Shown here piece after piece: positions 51,295 through 59,441 of a stretch of 64,000 nucleotides of DNA. Position 1 is the stretch's first letter. Each line of letters begins with the position of its first letter. Both the position numbers and the translations under genes were made by a program. The stretch is from positions 1 to 64,000 of the forward strand of contig JAGWVE010000002.1 in assembly GCA_018971025.1 (NCBI GenBank), read 5' to 3'. The notes below the pieces were generated by a model. It searched no databases. It was not told the origin of the DNA and worked only from the letters and a program-made list of their open reading frames with translations. This stretch comes from Bacteroidota bacterium (GTDB taxonomy: Bacteria; Bacteroidota; Bacteroidia; Chitinophagales; Chitinophagaceae).

Positions 51295-51328
51295 TTTGTT
51301 TAATTTTTTAAAATAAATATTAAACAAA
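51295..51328. repeat. Inverted repeat IR2 upstream of the promoter (candidate operator)
   Basis: TTTGTTTAA-N16-TTAAACAAA, same half-sites as IR1. Confidence 0.75.
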
Positions 51329-51329
51329 T

Positions 51330-51352
51330 AAGGAGCTGATTTTCAGCTCCTT
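51330..51352 (-). terminator. Terminator after the MerR/CarH-like gene
   Basis: AAGGAGCTGA-TTT-TCAGCTCCTT stem-loop followed on the minus strand by a T-rich run. Confidence 0.75.
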
Positions 51353-51386
51353 ACGTAATATAGTTGGTTCTAAAGATGTATTTTGA

Positions 51387-52268
51387 TTATGCTAGTTTAC
51401 CCAAATAGTCCATTACTTCAGGTAGTGAACGCTTTAAGTTTACATTGCTTGGGATCGTTTTTTTGTAATTCTGGGTTAATAGTCCAGAAACAACCACCGA
51501 ATATGAAGACATGGTTGCACCCACTTTACCTAAAAACTTTTCGAAATTAAAGTTGCTAGCCACAGATGTTAGATGCGTGTATAAGAAAGATGGCTTTTTT
51601 AAATCAGCTACATACACAACATCACGCATGGGTACGTTGGCGCCTAAATACAACACTTTAACACCACGTGTTTTTAATAAATAGTACATAAACAAAATAC
51701 CAAGCTCGTGGTGTTCGCCTTCTGGTAAAAATAAAAGTGCAGTAGCATCCGCTTTTAATGTTGGCATTGTTTTTTCAATACCAACAATTAATTTTTGTCT
51801 GATGATATTGGTTACAAGGTGCTCCTGCGCTGGATTAACGCGGCTTGTAACCCACAGTATACCTATTCTTTCGAGGAATGGGAATATAATTTGAGTAATG
51901 GTTTTTTCGATACCCTTACTTGCAATTTGAAAATCAAGTACCGATTCAAAATCGTCGATGCGAAGATCCACCATACACTCAATCAGTTCATTTACAATTC
52001 TTTCAAGCTGCGCTTCCGACTGTGTCAATGAAAGAATACGTTCTTTCATTTCGATGGGCTGCATCTTATCGATATGAGAAATCTTATACCCGTACTTGTT
52101 AAGTAGGGCAATATTTAAAAGCGTAATAAGCTCTTCATTGGAATAATAGCGGATATTGGTATCCGTTCTTGAAGGATTCAAGAAGTTATACCGCTGTTCC
52201 CATATGCGAATTGTATGGGCTTTAATCCCTGAAAGGTTCTCTAAATCTTTAATGGTAAATGCATCCAT
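51387..52268 (-). CDS. carH: MerR-family regulator with cobalamin-binding domain (CarH/LitR-like photoreceptor repressor)
   Basis: MerR HTH FTIKDLENLSGIKAHTIRIWEQRYNFLNPSRTDTNIRYYSNEEL; W-VTSRVNPAQ-EH (Wx9EH); EHHELG (ExHxxG). Confidence 0.85.
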   Translation of the reverse strand: MDAFTIKDLENLSGIKAHTIRIWEQRYNFLNPSRTDTNIRYYSNEELITLLNIALLNKYGYKISHIDKMQPIEMKERILSLTQSEAQLERIVNELIECMVDLRIDDFESVLDFQIASKGIEKTITQIIFPFLERIGILWVTSRVNPAQEHLVTNIIRQKLIVGIEKTMPTLKADATALLFLPEGEHHELGILFMYYLLKTRGVKVLYLGANVPMRDVVYVADLKKPSFLYTHLTSVASNFNFEKFLGKVGATMSSYSVVVSGLLTQNYKKTIPSNVNLKRSLPEVMDYLGKLA

Positions 52269-52303
52269 GCCCTTATAACAACAAGTCTGGCAATTTGTTC
52301 AAA

Positions 52304-53164
52304 CTATCCTTTTATACCCTTTAAATACTGTCCGTAGCCGCTTTTCTCATATTTGGCAGCCAGTTTTAAGAGCTGAGTACGGTCAATAAAGCCCATTCGG
52401 TAAGCTACTTCCTCAATGCAACCTATTTTTTGACTTTGGCGTTTTTCAATAACCCTTACAAACTCACAAGCGTCGCTTAAAGAGTCAAAAGTGCCGGTAT
52501 CAAGCCAAGCTGTACCACGGTTCATAATACCCACTTGTAAAGTGCCTCTTTGTAAATATTCGTTGTTAACGGTTGTGATTTCGTATTCGCCCCTAGCAGA
52601 AGGTTCGATGTTTTTTGCAATTTCTACAACGTCATTATCGTAAAAGTATAAACCTGGCACTGCATAATTAGATTTAGGCTGCACCGGTTTTTCTTCGATA
52701 GAAATGGCTTTTTTATTTTCGTCAAATTCCACCACACCATAACGCTCTGGGTCGTTTACTTCGTAAGCAAATACGGCAGCGCCTTCGATATTATTAAAAG
52801 ATTGTACGAGTTTACTAAAGCCTGCTCCATAAAAAATATTGTCTCCAAGTACCAGCGCTACTTTATCGTTACCAATAAAATCTGCACCAATAACAAAAGC
52901 TTGTGCAAGGCCATTTGGTTTTTCTTGAACCGCGTATGAAAATCTACAACCCAGTTCAGAACCATCTTCTAGCAAACGCTGAAACTGCACGCTGTCTTCA
53001 GGTGTCGTGATAATTAAAATTTCTTTAATGCCCGCTAACATTAAAATAGATAGCGGATAATAAATCATAGGCTTGTCATAAATAGGCATTAACTGCTTAC
53101 TAATTCCTTTTGTAATTGGATAGAGTCTTGTACCTGATCCACCTGCTAATATGATACCTTTCAT
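52304..53164 (-). CDS. rfbA: Glucose-1-phosphate thymidylyltransferase
   Basis: [39 protein letters not shown]. Confidence 0.97.
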   Translation of the reverse strand: MKGIILAGGSGTRLYPITKGISKQLMPIYDKPMIYYPLSILMLAGIKEILIITTPEDSVQFQRLLEDGSELGCRFSYAVQEKPNGLAQAFVIGADFIGNDKVALVLGDNIFYGAGFSKLVQSFNNIEGAAVFAYEVNDPERYGVVEFDENKKAISIEEKPVQPKSNYAVPGLYFYDNDVVEIAKNIEPSARGEYEITTVNNEYLQRGTLQVGIMNRGTAWLDTGTFDSLSDACEFVRVIEKRQSQKIGCIEEVAYRMGFIDRTQLLKLAAKYEKSGYGQYLKGIKG

Positions 53165-53179
53165 GATGTACGATTTAAT

Positions 53180-53731
53180 TTATAATGAAGCTGCATAGTC
53201 TGCAAAACTTCCGAGTGTTTTATCTTTTTCAGACAATATAATTTCACTGTCTGCTATTTTCCAATCAATGTTTAAAGCCGGGTCGTTGTACATGATTCCT
53301 ACTTCGTTACCTGGCTCATAAAATTTATCAACCTTGTAAAAAAATGTAGCTGCATCACTGAGTACCACAAAGCCATGCGCAAATCCTGCAGGTACAAAAA
53401 ATTGTTTGTGGTTATCTGCAGTTAATTCAATGGCAAAATGCTGTCCAAAACTAGGAGAACCTTTTCTTAAATCAACGGCAATATCAAGTACCGATCCTTC
53501 TAAAACCCTTACCAGCTTTGCTTGTGCAGACGCACCTCTTTGCATATGAAGCCCTCTTAATACACCCTTACTAGACCTTGACTGATTGTCTTGAACAAAC
53601 AAAATATCGAGGCCCGATGCTGCATTAAAATCTCTTTGGTTAAAAGTTTCAATAAAATAACCTCTTGCATCGCCATGCACTTTTTCATGAACGATAAAAC
53701 AATCTACTAAAGGCGTTTGCTCAATTCTCAT
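53180..53731 (-). CDS. rfbC: dTDP-4-dehydrorhamnose 3,5-epimerase
   Basis: HGDARGYFIETFNQRDF...GVLRGLHMQRG...VPAGFAHGFVVLSD. Confidence 0.96.
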   Translation of the reverse strand: MRIEQTPLVDCFIVHEKVHGDARGYFIETFNQRDFNAASGLDILFVQDNQSRSSKGVLRGLHMQRGASAQAKLVRVLEGSVLDIAVDLRKGSPSFGQHFAIELTADNHKQFFVPAGFAHGFVVLSDAATFFYKVDKFYEPGNEVGIMYNDPALNIDWKIADSEIILSEKDKTLGSFADYAASL

Positions 53732-54825
53732 TATCTGTTCGTATACATTTGGTTATAGTAAGTTTGGTATGCGCCACTGGTTACATTTTCTAACCAAGCC
53801 GTATTTTGCAAATACCAATCGATGGTTGCAGCAAGTCCTTGTTCGAATGTAACAGATGGGCTCCATCCTAATTCTTTATTTAGTTTTGTTGCATCAATGG
53901 CGTAACGGCGATCATGTCCTGGACGGTCTTTTACATAAGTAATAAGCTGTTCGCTCTCACCACTTGCACGACCTAATTTTTCGTCCATTTGTGTGCACAA
54001 TAATTTAACGAGGTCGATATTGGTCCACTCATTAAAGCCGCCAATATTATACGTGTCTCCTTTTTTTCCTTCATGAAATATTAAATCAATAGCGCGCGCA
54101 TGGTCAATCACATACAGCCAATCGCGTGTGTAGAGGCCATCTCCGTATACTGGAAGCGCTTTTTTGTTGATGATATTATGAATGAATAAAGGAATTAATT
54201 TTTCAGGAAAATGATTGGGACCATAGTTGTTAGAACAGTTAGAAACCACAATAGGTAAGTGATAGGTTTCACCGTAGGCACGCACAAAATGATCACTCGC
54301 TGCCTTACTTGCAGAGTATGGCGAGTTTGGATCGTATGGTGTTGTTTCTTTAAACAAACCTTCTTTGCCTAAACTTCCATATACTTCATCAGTGGAGATA
54401 TGATAAAATAGGTGATCTCTTTTAGCATCCCAAGATCCATCGTGTGCATTTTCGTAACTTAAATCCTGCTTCCAAAAATCTTTGGCTGTATTTAATAAGT
54501 TCACGGTTCCTATTACATTGGTGTATACAAAATCAAGTGGCGAAATAATAGAACGGTCTACATGTGACTCTGCAGCCAAATGGATTACATCTGTTATGTT
54601 ATGCTTTTGGAAAATATCTTTTAATGCTTCTGCATCTAAGATGTTGGCCTTTACAAAATGATAATTAGGGGCGTTTTCGATGTCTTTTAAATTTTCGAGA
54701 TTACCCGCATAAGTAAGCGCATCCAAATTAAAAATTTGATACTGAGGATACTTGGTTACCATCAAACGCACTACATGCGATCCAATAAATCCTGCACCGC
54801 CGGTAATTAAAATATTCTTTCCCAT
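53731..54825 (-). CDS. rfbB: dTDP-glucose 4,6-dehydratase
   Basis: MGKNILITGGAGFIGSHVVRLM...HLAAESHVDRSI...YHISTDEVYGSLG...YSASKAASDHFVRAYG. MGKN start 54825 preferred. Confidence 0.96.
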   Translation of the reverse strand: MGKNILITGGAGFIGSHVVRLMVTKYPQYQIFNLDALTYAGNLENLKDIENAPNYHFVKANILDAEALKDIFQKHNITDVIHLAAESHVDRSIISPLDFVYTNVIGTVNLLNTAKDFWKQDLSYENAHDGSWDAKRDHLFYHISTDEVYGSLGKEGLFKETTPYDPNSPYSASKAASDHFVRAYGETYHLPIVVSNCSNNYGPNHFPEKLIPLFIHNIINKKALPVYGDGLYTRDWLYVIDHARAIDLIFHEGKKGDTYNIGGFNEWTNIDLVKLLCTQMDEKLGRASGESEQLITYVKDRPGHDRRYAIDATKLNKELGWSPSVTFEQGLAATIDWYLQNTAWLENVTSGAYQTYYNQMYTNR

Positions 54826-54925
54826 AATACTTAATAATAATACGAGCCTATTAGGGCTACTTTTAGGGCTGCAAAATACACAAATCAAGCCAACATTTGC
54901 TATCTTTCAACTACAAACGATTGTT

Positions 54926-56077
54926 ATGCTTAATAACCGCTATTACGCTTTAGATGTATTTAGGGGTGCTACTGTGGCGCTCATGATACTTGTAAATAAC
55001 CCTGGCAGCTGGGGAAACATTTATGGACCCCTCAAACATGCACCCTGGCATGGCTGCACACCCACCGATTTGGTGTTCCCCTTTTTCCTATTTGCAGTAG
55101 GCAATGCGATGGCTTTTGTGATGCCTAAATTTGAAGCTGGCGAGGCTTCGGCATTTTGGAAAAAAATAACCACACGCACCCTACTCATATTTGGGATTGG
55201 GCTTTTTTTAAATTGGAGCCCATTTATTAAGTGGGAAGACAGCGTACTAGTGGCTAAAAAATGGGAAAACGTGCGCATTTTAGGCGTTTTACAACGCATT
55301 GCGCTCTCTTACTTTTTTGCTTCTATTATCGTTTACTATACCAAAACCAAAGGTGCTTTTGTACTTGGTGGCATTATATTATTACTTTATTGGTTTATTA
55401 CAGCGAGCCTTGGCACACCGGGTGATCCGTATAGTATGACAGGTTATTTTGGAACAGACATAGACAAAATGATTTTAGGTGAAACGCATATGTACCATGG
55501 CGAAGGTGTGGCTTTTGATCCAGAAGGTATTACCAGCACGCTCACCGGAATTGTGCAAGTTATTTTTGGATTTTTAGTGGGTCAATACATTCAACAAAAA
55601 GGAAAAACCTACGAGATGCTTGCTCACTTATTAATTAGTGGCGTAGTGCTTATTGTTGCAGGACTTTGCTGGGACTTAGTATTCCCCATCAATAAAAAAA
55701 TATGGACTAGCAGTTATGTACTATACACCACAGGACTTGCCATTGTAACCATTAGCGTGCTCATTTATTTGATTGAATTCAAAGAAATAAAAGGCGCTTG
55801 GAGCAAGTTTTTTGACGTGTTTGGGAAAAATCCACTTTTTATATTTTTCTTATCTGGCTTTTTGCCAAGAGTACTAGCGCTGCTGCGTTTCGAAGACCTA
55901 AGCCTAGAACCAGGTCATACCACCACAAGTGCGTTACCGTGGTTTTGGAACCATGTTTGCAAACCTATTTCTGAAGACTTACGCAACGGATCACTACTAT
56001 ACGCGCTTTGTATGATCGCATTTTATTGGAGTATCGTATATGTACTCGATAAAAAGAAAATTTACATTAAAGTGTAA
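54926..56077 (+). CDS. NagX/heparan-alpha-glucosaminide N-acetyltransferase-like membrane protein
   Basis: MLNNRYYALDVFRGATVALMILVNNPGSWGNIYGPLKHAPWHGCTPTDLVFPFFLFAVGNAM; about 10 TM segments. Confidence 0.85.
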   Translation: MLNNRYYALDVFRGATVALMILVNNPGSWGNIYGPLKHAPWHGCTPTDLVFPFFLFAVGNAMAFVMPKFEAGEASAFWKKITTRTLLIFGIGLFLNWSPFIKWEDSVLVAKKWENVRILGVLQRIALSYFFASIIVYYTKTKGAFVLGGIILLLYWFITASLGTPGDPYSMTGYFGTDIDKMILGETHMYHGEGVAFDPEGITSTLTGIVQVIFGFLVGQYIQQKGKTYEMLAHLLISGVVLIVAGLCWDLVFPINKKIWTSSYVLYTTGLAIVTISVLIYLIEFKEIKGAWSKFFDVFGKNPLFIFFLSGFLPRVLALLRFEDLSLEPGHTTTSALPWFWNHVCKPISEDLRNGSLLYALCMIAFYWSIVYVLDKKKIYIKV

Positions 56078-56135
56078 GGCGGGATTGTTACGCGCAAAAA
56101 AAAATGCGCAAAAGATTGCGCAAAAAAAATGGTCA

Positions 56136-56864
56136 TTATGCAAACATCGTAGCCGCAAGTGCTAAACTTTCTGGCTTGCCTACATCTAAGAGTGTGGCGC
56201 CGGTATGATCATATGCGAGAATCGTATGTGTTGCACAAAGGTCTAAGTATACGTCCACCATCGAAAATTTTCCTTCACGCTGCATGAGCTGCAGTAGCTT
56301 GGTGTCAATGACTTGAATACCGCTAAAAGCCTTTGCCTGCATGTGTTCCGTGTTACTGTCGTTTAAATGACCCGGCTTATACTCACCGGTGCTCTGATTT
56401 TTCCACCCACACAATTTACCGGTTTCATCAAACAAGAAATACCTGCTACTATCTCTAATAGAAACAGCGAGCGTAGCGAGTGCACCTGTATTTGTGTGCT
56501 GCGCAACAAGTGCATCTAAATCTAAATTGGTTAGTATATCTGCATTGATCAATAAAAAGGAAGCTTCGTTATTAAAATACCAGGCCGCTTTTTTTAAACC
56601 ACCGCCAGTTTCTAACACGGCGTCTGTTTCGTCAGAGATAGTAACGGTAGAGCCCCATCCATTATTTGTGGTGATTGCGCCTATAATTTGATCCGCAAAA
56701 TGATGCACATTCACGAGCACTTCTGTGATGCCAATTTTTTGTAAGTATTCGATATTGCGCTGCAGTAACGACTTTCCATTAACCATGGCTAGCGCCTTGG
56801 GATGCTTGTCTGTAAAGGGTTTTAACCTTGTACCGAGTCCTGCCGCTAGTATCATTGCCTTCAT
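56136..56864 (-). CDS. Sugar-1-phosphate nucleotidyltransferase (MurU-like)
   Basis: MKAMILAAGLGTRLKPFTDKHPKALAMVNGKSLLQRNIEYL; pairs with the kinase fusion immediately upstream (5-nt gap). Confidence 0.85.
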   Translation of the reverse strand: MKAMILAAGLGTRLKPFTDKHPKALAMVNGKSLLQRNIEYLQKIGITEVLVNVHHFADQIIGAITTNNGWGSTVTISDETDAVLETGGGLKKAAWYFNNEASFLLINADILTNLDLDALVAQHTNTGALATLAVSIRDSSRYFLFDETGKLCGWKNQSTGEYKPGHLNDSNTEHMQAKAFSGIQVIDTKLLQLMQREGKFSMVDVYLDLCATHTILAYDHTGATLLDVGKPESLALAATMFA

Positions 56865-56869
56865 AAAAA

Positions 56870-58309
56870 TTATTTTACCCAGTTGGCTTTATTGGTATGA
56901 GAAAGCTGCGTTTTTACCTTGTATTTATTACGAAGATGCCTTGCTGTTTGCTCTGCAGCATATACGCTACGGTGTTGCCCACCGGTACATCCAAAATTGA
57001 TTTGCAAATTTTGAAATCCACGTTTTAAATAATCTTCTACGGTAATATCAATTAAGTCCCACACGCTATTTAAAAACTCATTCATTTTTGTGCGCTGTTC
57101 TAAAAAGTCTTGCACCGGTTTATCGAGGCCTGATAGTTTTTTATAATCATCAAAACGACCCGGATTTAAAATACCGCGCATATCAAACATAAAGCCACCG
57201 CCATTTTCAGAATCATCGACAGGAAATCCTCTTTTGTAACTAAAACTATTCACAGAAACAATAAGTGGTGTAGATTCATTTGCTTGCGGTGGTTCAAAAC
57301 GTGCAATCATTTCATCGGACACTACTAGTTTTAATACCCTGTCAAACTCTGGCGTTACAATGCCTACACGCTTATGCTCTAAAAAGAATTGAAGGTTGCG
57401 AAGCGCAAGTGGAATGCTCGCTAAAAAGTGTGCCTTGCGTTCAAACAAACCTCTAAATCCGTACGCACCCATTACTTGCAAGAGCCTAATTAATACATAC
57501 CCATTGTACTGACTCACAAATGTGATGCGGTCTACGGGTTCTTTTAATAATAGGTTTACTTGATCCATATAGTAATCCAGTAAATCATCTTTCCATTGTT
57601 CACTTAATTCTGCTTTTGCTTGCCACAACAATGAAGCCACATCATATTGCAAAGCACCTTTCATACCGCCCTGAAAATCTATGAACTGCACTTCATTTTG
57701 ATTGACAATAATATTTCTACTCTGAAAATCACGGAACATAAAATACTTATGCTGCGTATGGGTTAGATAGGTGCTTAAGGCTTCAAAATCTTCAAGCATG
57801 GCCTGCTTGTCGTAAGGGAGTTGAAGCGTATCTAAAAAGTAATATTTGAAATAGAGTAAATCACTTAAAATAGCCTGCTTGCCAAACTCTTTTGCAGTGA
57901 TACACCAATTGTAATTGAAATTTTGATCACCAATAATTTGAACGCGCGCAAGTGCCGCTAAACTTTTTTGAAAAAGGGCATATACATTGGAAGAGTGTCC
58001 TTCTTTTTCAATTTGATTGAGTAACGATTCGGTACCTAAATCTTCTTGAATATAAATCGTATCATCACTATTTACGGCAAGTACTTCTGGTACAGGTAGC
58101 CCTGCTTTTTTAAAGTGCTTACTAAAATGTATAAATGTTTGTGTCTCTTTTTGATTGAGGTTGTAGGTTGCGATATAGGTTTCACTTCCTTCGTATATTC
58201 TAAAATATATACGGTCACTTCCACTTTGTGGTAATTTTTCTACCCTGGTAGCTGCAGTGCCTCTGATAGAGGTAAATAAAGTTTCTATTCCGTTAATCAC
58301 TGACTCCAT
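56870..58309 (-). CDS. Fusion of an AmgK-like APH-fold sugar kinase (N-terminal) and a RapZ C-terminal domain
   Basis: Kinase: FMFRDFQSRNIIVNQNEVQFIDFQGGMKGALQYDVASLLW; RapZ-C: SVNSFSYKRGFPVDDSENGGGFMFDMRGILNPGRFDDYKKLSGLDKPVQDFLE...LQINFGCTGGQHRSVYAAEQTARHL. Confidence 0.88.
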   Translation of the reverse strand: MESVINGIETLFTSIRGTAATRVEKLPQSGSDRIYFRIYEGSETYIATYNLNQKETQTFIHFSKHFKKAGLPVPEVLAVNSDDTIYIQEDLGTESLLNQIEKEGHSSNVYALFQKSLAALARVQIIGDQNFNYNWCITAKEFGKQAILSDLLYFKYYFLDTLQLPYDKQAMLEDFEALSTYLTHTQHKYFMFRDFQSRNIIVNQNEVQFIDFQGGMKGALQYDVASLLWQAKAELSEQWKDDLLDYYMDQVNLLLKEPVDRITFVSQYNGYVLIRLLQVMGAYGFRGLFERKAHFLASIPLALRNLQFFLEHKRVGIVTPEFDRVLKLVVSDEMIARFEPPQANESTPLIVSVNSFSYKRGFPVDDSENGGGFMFDMRGILNPGRFDDYKKLSGLDKPVQDFLEQRTKMNEFLNSVWDLIDITVEDYLKRGFQNLQINFGCTGGQHRSVYAAEQTARHLRNKYKVKTQLSHTNKANWVK

Positions 58310-58363
58310 AGGAAAATTGATTTACAACGAAAATAGAACTTAGTATGCAAACCCCAAATTTGC

Positions 58364-58924
58364 TTATAAAGTTTGTAGCCCAAAAACGCTTACCTGTTTA
58401 CCCTTGTCTAGTGCATGCTCTTTGCGAATAAGTGTAACGGTACTGAGTTCAAAAAATGGTTGTGCTATTTTATTTACATACTGTGCCGCCAATTGTTCAA
58501 AAGCTGCGGGCGGTAATGGCGAAGTGAGTGCAAGTAAAGGTTGTTGTATCAGTTTAGAAGGCGCACATCCATAACTTTTTAAATACTGGTCCAGTACTTG
58601 CAAACTAGCAGCGAGCTGCGCAAAAGGTTGCTGGTTGGCAATACGCATAAAAATACGCCTAGAAGGTAGGGCGCCAAAACCATCGGTTACCACCTTAAAA
58701 CTTTTTTGCTGGCTAATAATACGGTGCATCCACTTGAGCAAGGTAGCTTCCATGTGCTCGGTGGTATGAAACTGAGCTAGTTCAATAACCGGCTTATCGG
58801 TAAAACCAAGGGTGCGTGCCCAATTTGTAAAATGCGCATCCGGGTAGGCTACTAACTGATACACCCCAGTGGTAGTAAGTGTTTGACCTGCAAAAACAGT
58901 GCGCTCGCTCATATGAATGTCCAT
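58364..58924 (-). CDS. Hypothetical protein, possibly a degenerate 2H phosphoesterase (2'-5' RNA ligase-like)
   Basis: Layout resembles the 2H fold (VYQLVAYPDAHFTNWA / PVIELAQFHTTEHMEATLLKWM / FKVVTDGFGALPSRRIFMRI / PLLALTSPLPP), but HxT motifs are not evident. Confidence 0.4.
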   Translation of the reverse strand: MDIHMSERTVFAGQTLTTTGVYQLVAYPDAHFTNWARTLGFTDKPVIELAQFHTTEHMEATLLKWMHRIISQQKSFKVVTDGFGALPSRRIFMRIANQQPFAQLAASLQVLDQYLKSYGCAPSKLIQQPLLALTSPLPPAAFEQLAAQYVNKIAQPFFELSTVTLIRKEHALDKGKQVSVFGLQTL

Positions 58925-58944
58925 AACTTTTTTATTTTGGTAAT

Positions 58945-58980
58945 TATTTTAGCATAAATTTACTAAATATTTTAGCTAAA
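58945..58980. promoter_or_regulatory. Iterated TTTA-N-TAAA elements in the umuD divergent promoter region (candidate operator)
   Basis: TATTTTAGC at 58945-58953 and 58968-58976; TTTAGCATAAA, TTTACTAAA and TTTAGCTAAA within 36 bp. Confidence 0.45.
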
Positions 58981-58998
58981 ACAAAACTTTTTACTGTT

Positions 58999-59433
58999 AT
59001 GGATAGTCAAAACTGGCAGGGGGCTGCCTATAAAGGCTCCAAAAAATTTACGCAACAAGACGTTTCTACCGCCAATGCCACCGGTTTTGGGGCAGCCACC
59101 GACGATTATATGGAACGGGGTATTGACCTCAACGAGCAGCTTATTAAAAACAAGCCCGCTACCTTCTTTTTTAGAATGAACAGCCACGCCATGACCGGCG
59201 CCGGTATTTACCCGGGCGATATTTTAATTGTAGACCGGAGCATCAGAGCCAGCAACCAAAAAATTGTAGTAGCCATTTTAAATGGTGAACTATTCATTCG
59301 GCGCTACACAGACAATGGTGTTAAAAAATTACTCTCTGCCGAAAATAAAAAATGTGCCGACATTGAAATTGATCCACTCGCCTCCTTTGCAGTATGGGGC
59401 GTGGTGATATATTGTATTCACGCTACTTTATAA
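58999..59433 (+). CDS. umuD: UmuD-like S24 family protein with apparent loss of both catalytic residues
   Basis: TGFGAATDDYMERGIDLNEQLIKNKPATFFFRMNSHAMTGAGIYPGDILIVDRSI...VVAILNGELFIRRY...FAVWGVVIYCIHA aligns by eye with E. coli UmuD; directly upstream of umuC. Confidence 0.9.
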   Translation: MDSQNWQGAAYKGSKKFTQQDVSTANATGFGAATDDYMERGIDLNEQLIKNKPATFFFRMNSHAMTGAGIYPGDILIVDRSIRASNQKIVVAILNGELFIRRYTDNGVKKLLSAENKKCADIEIDPLASFAVWGVVIYCIHATL

Positions 59434-59441
59434 TATTAGAC

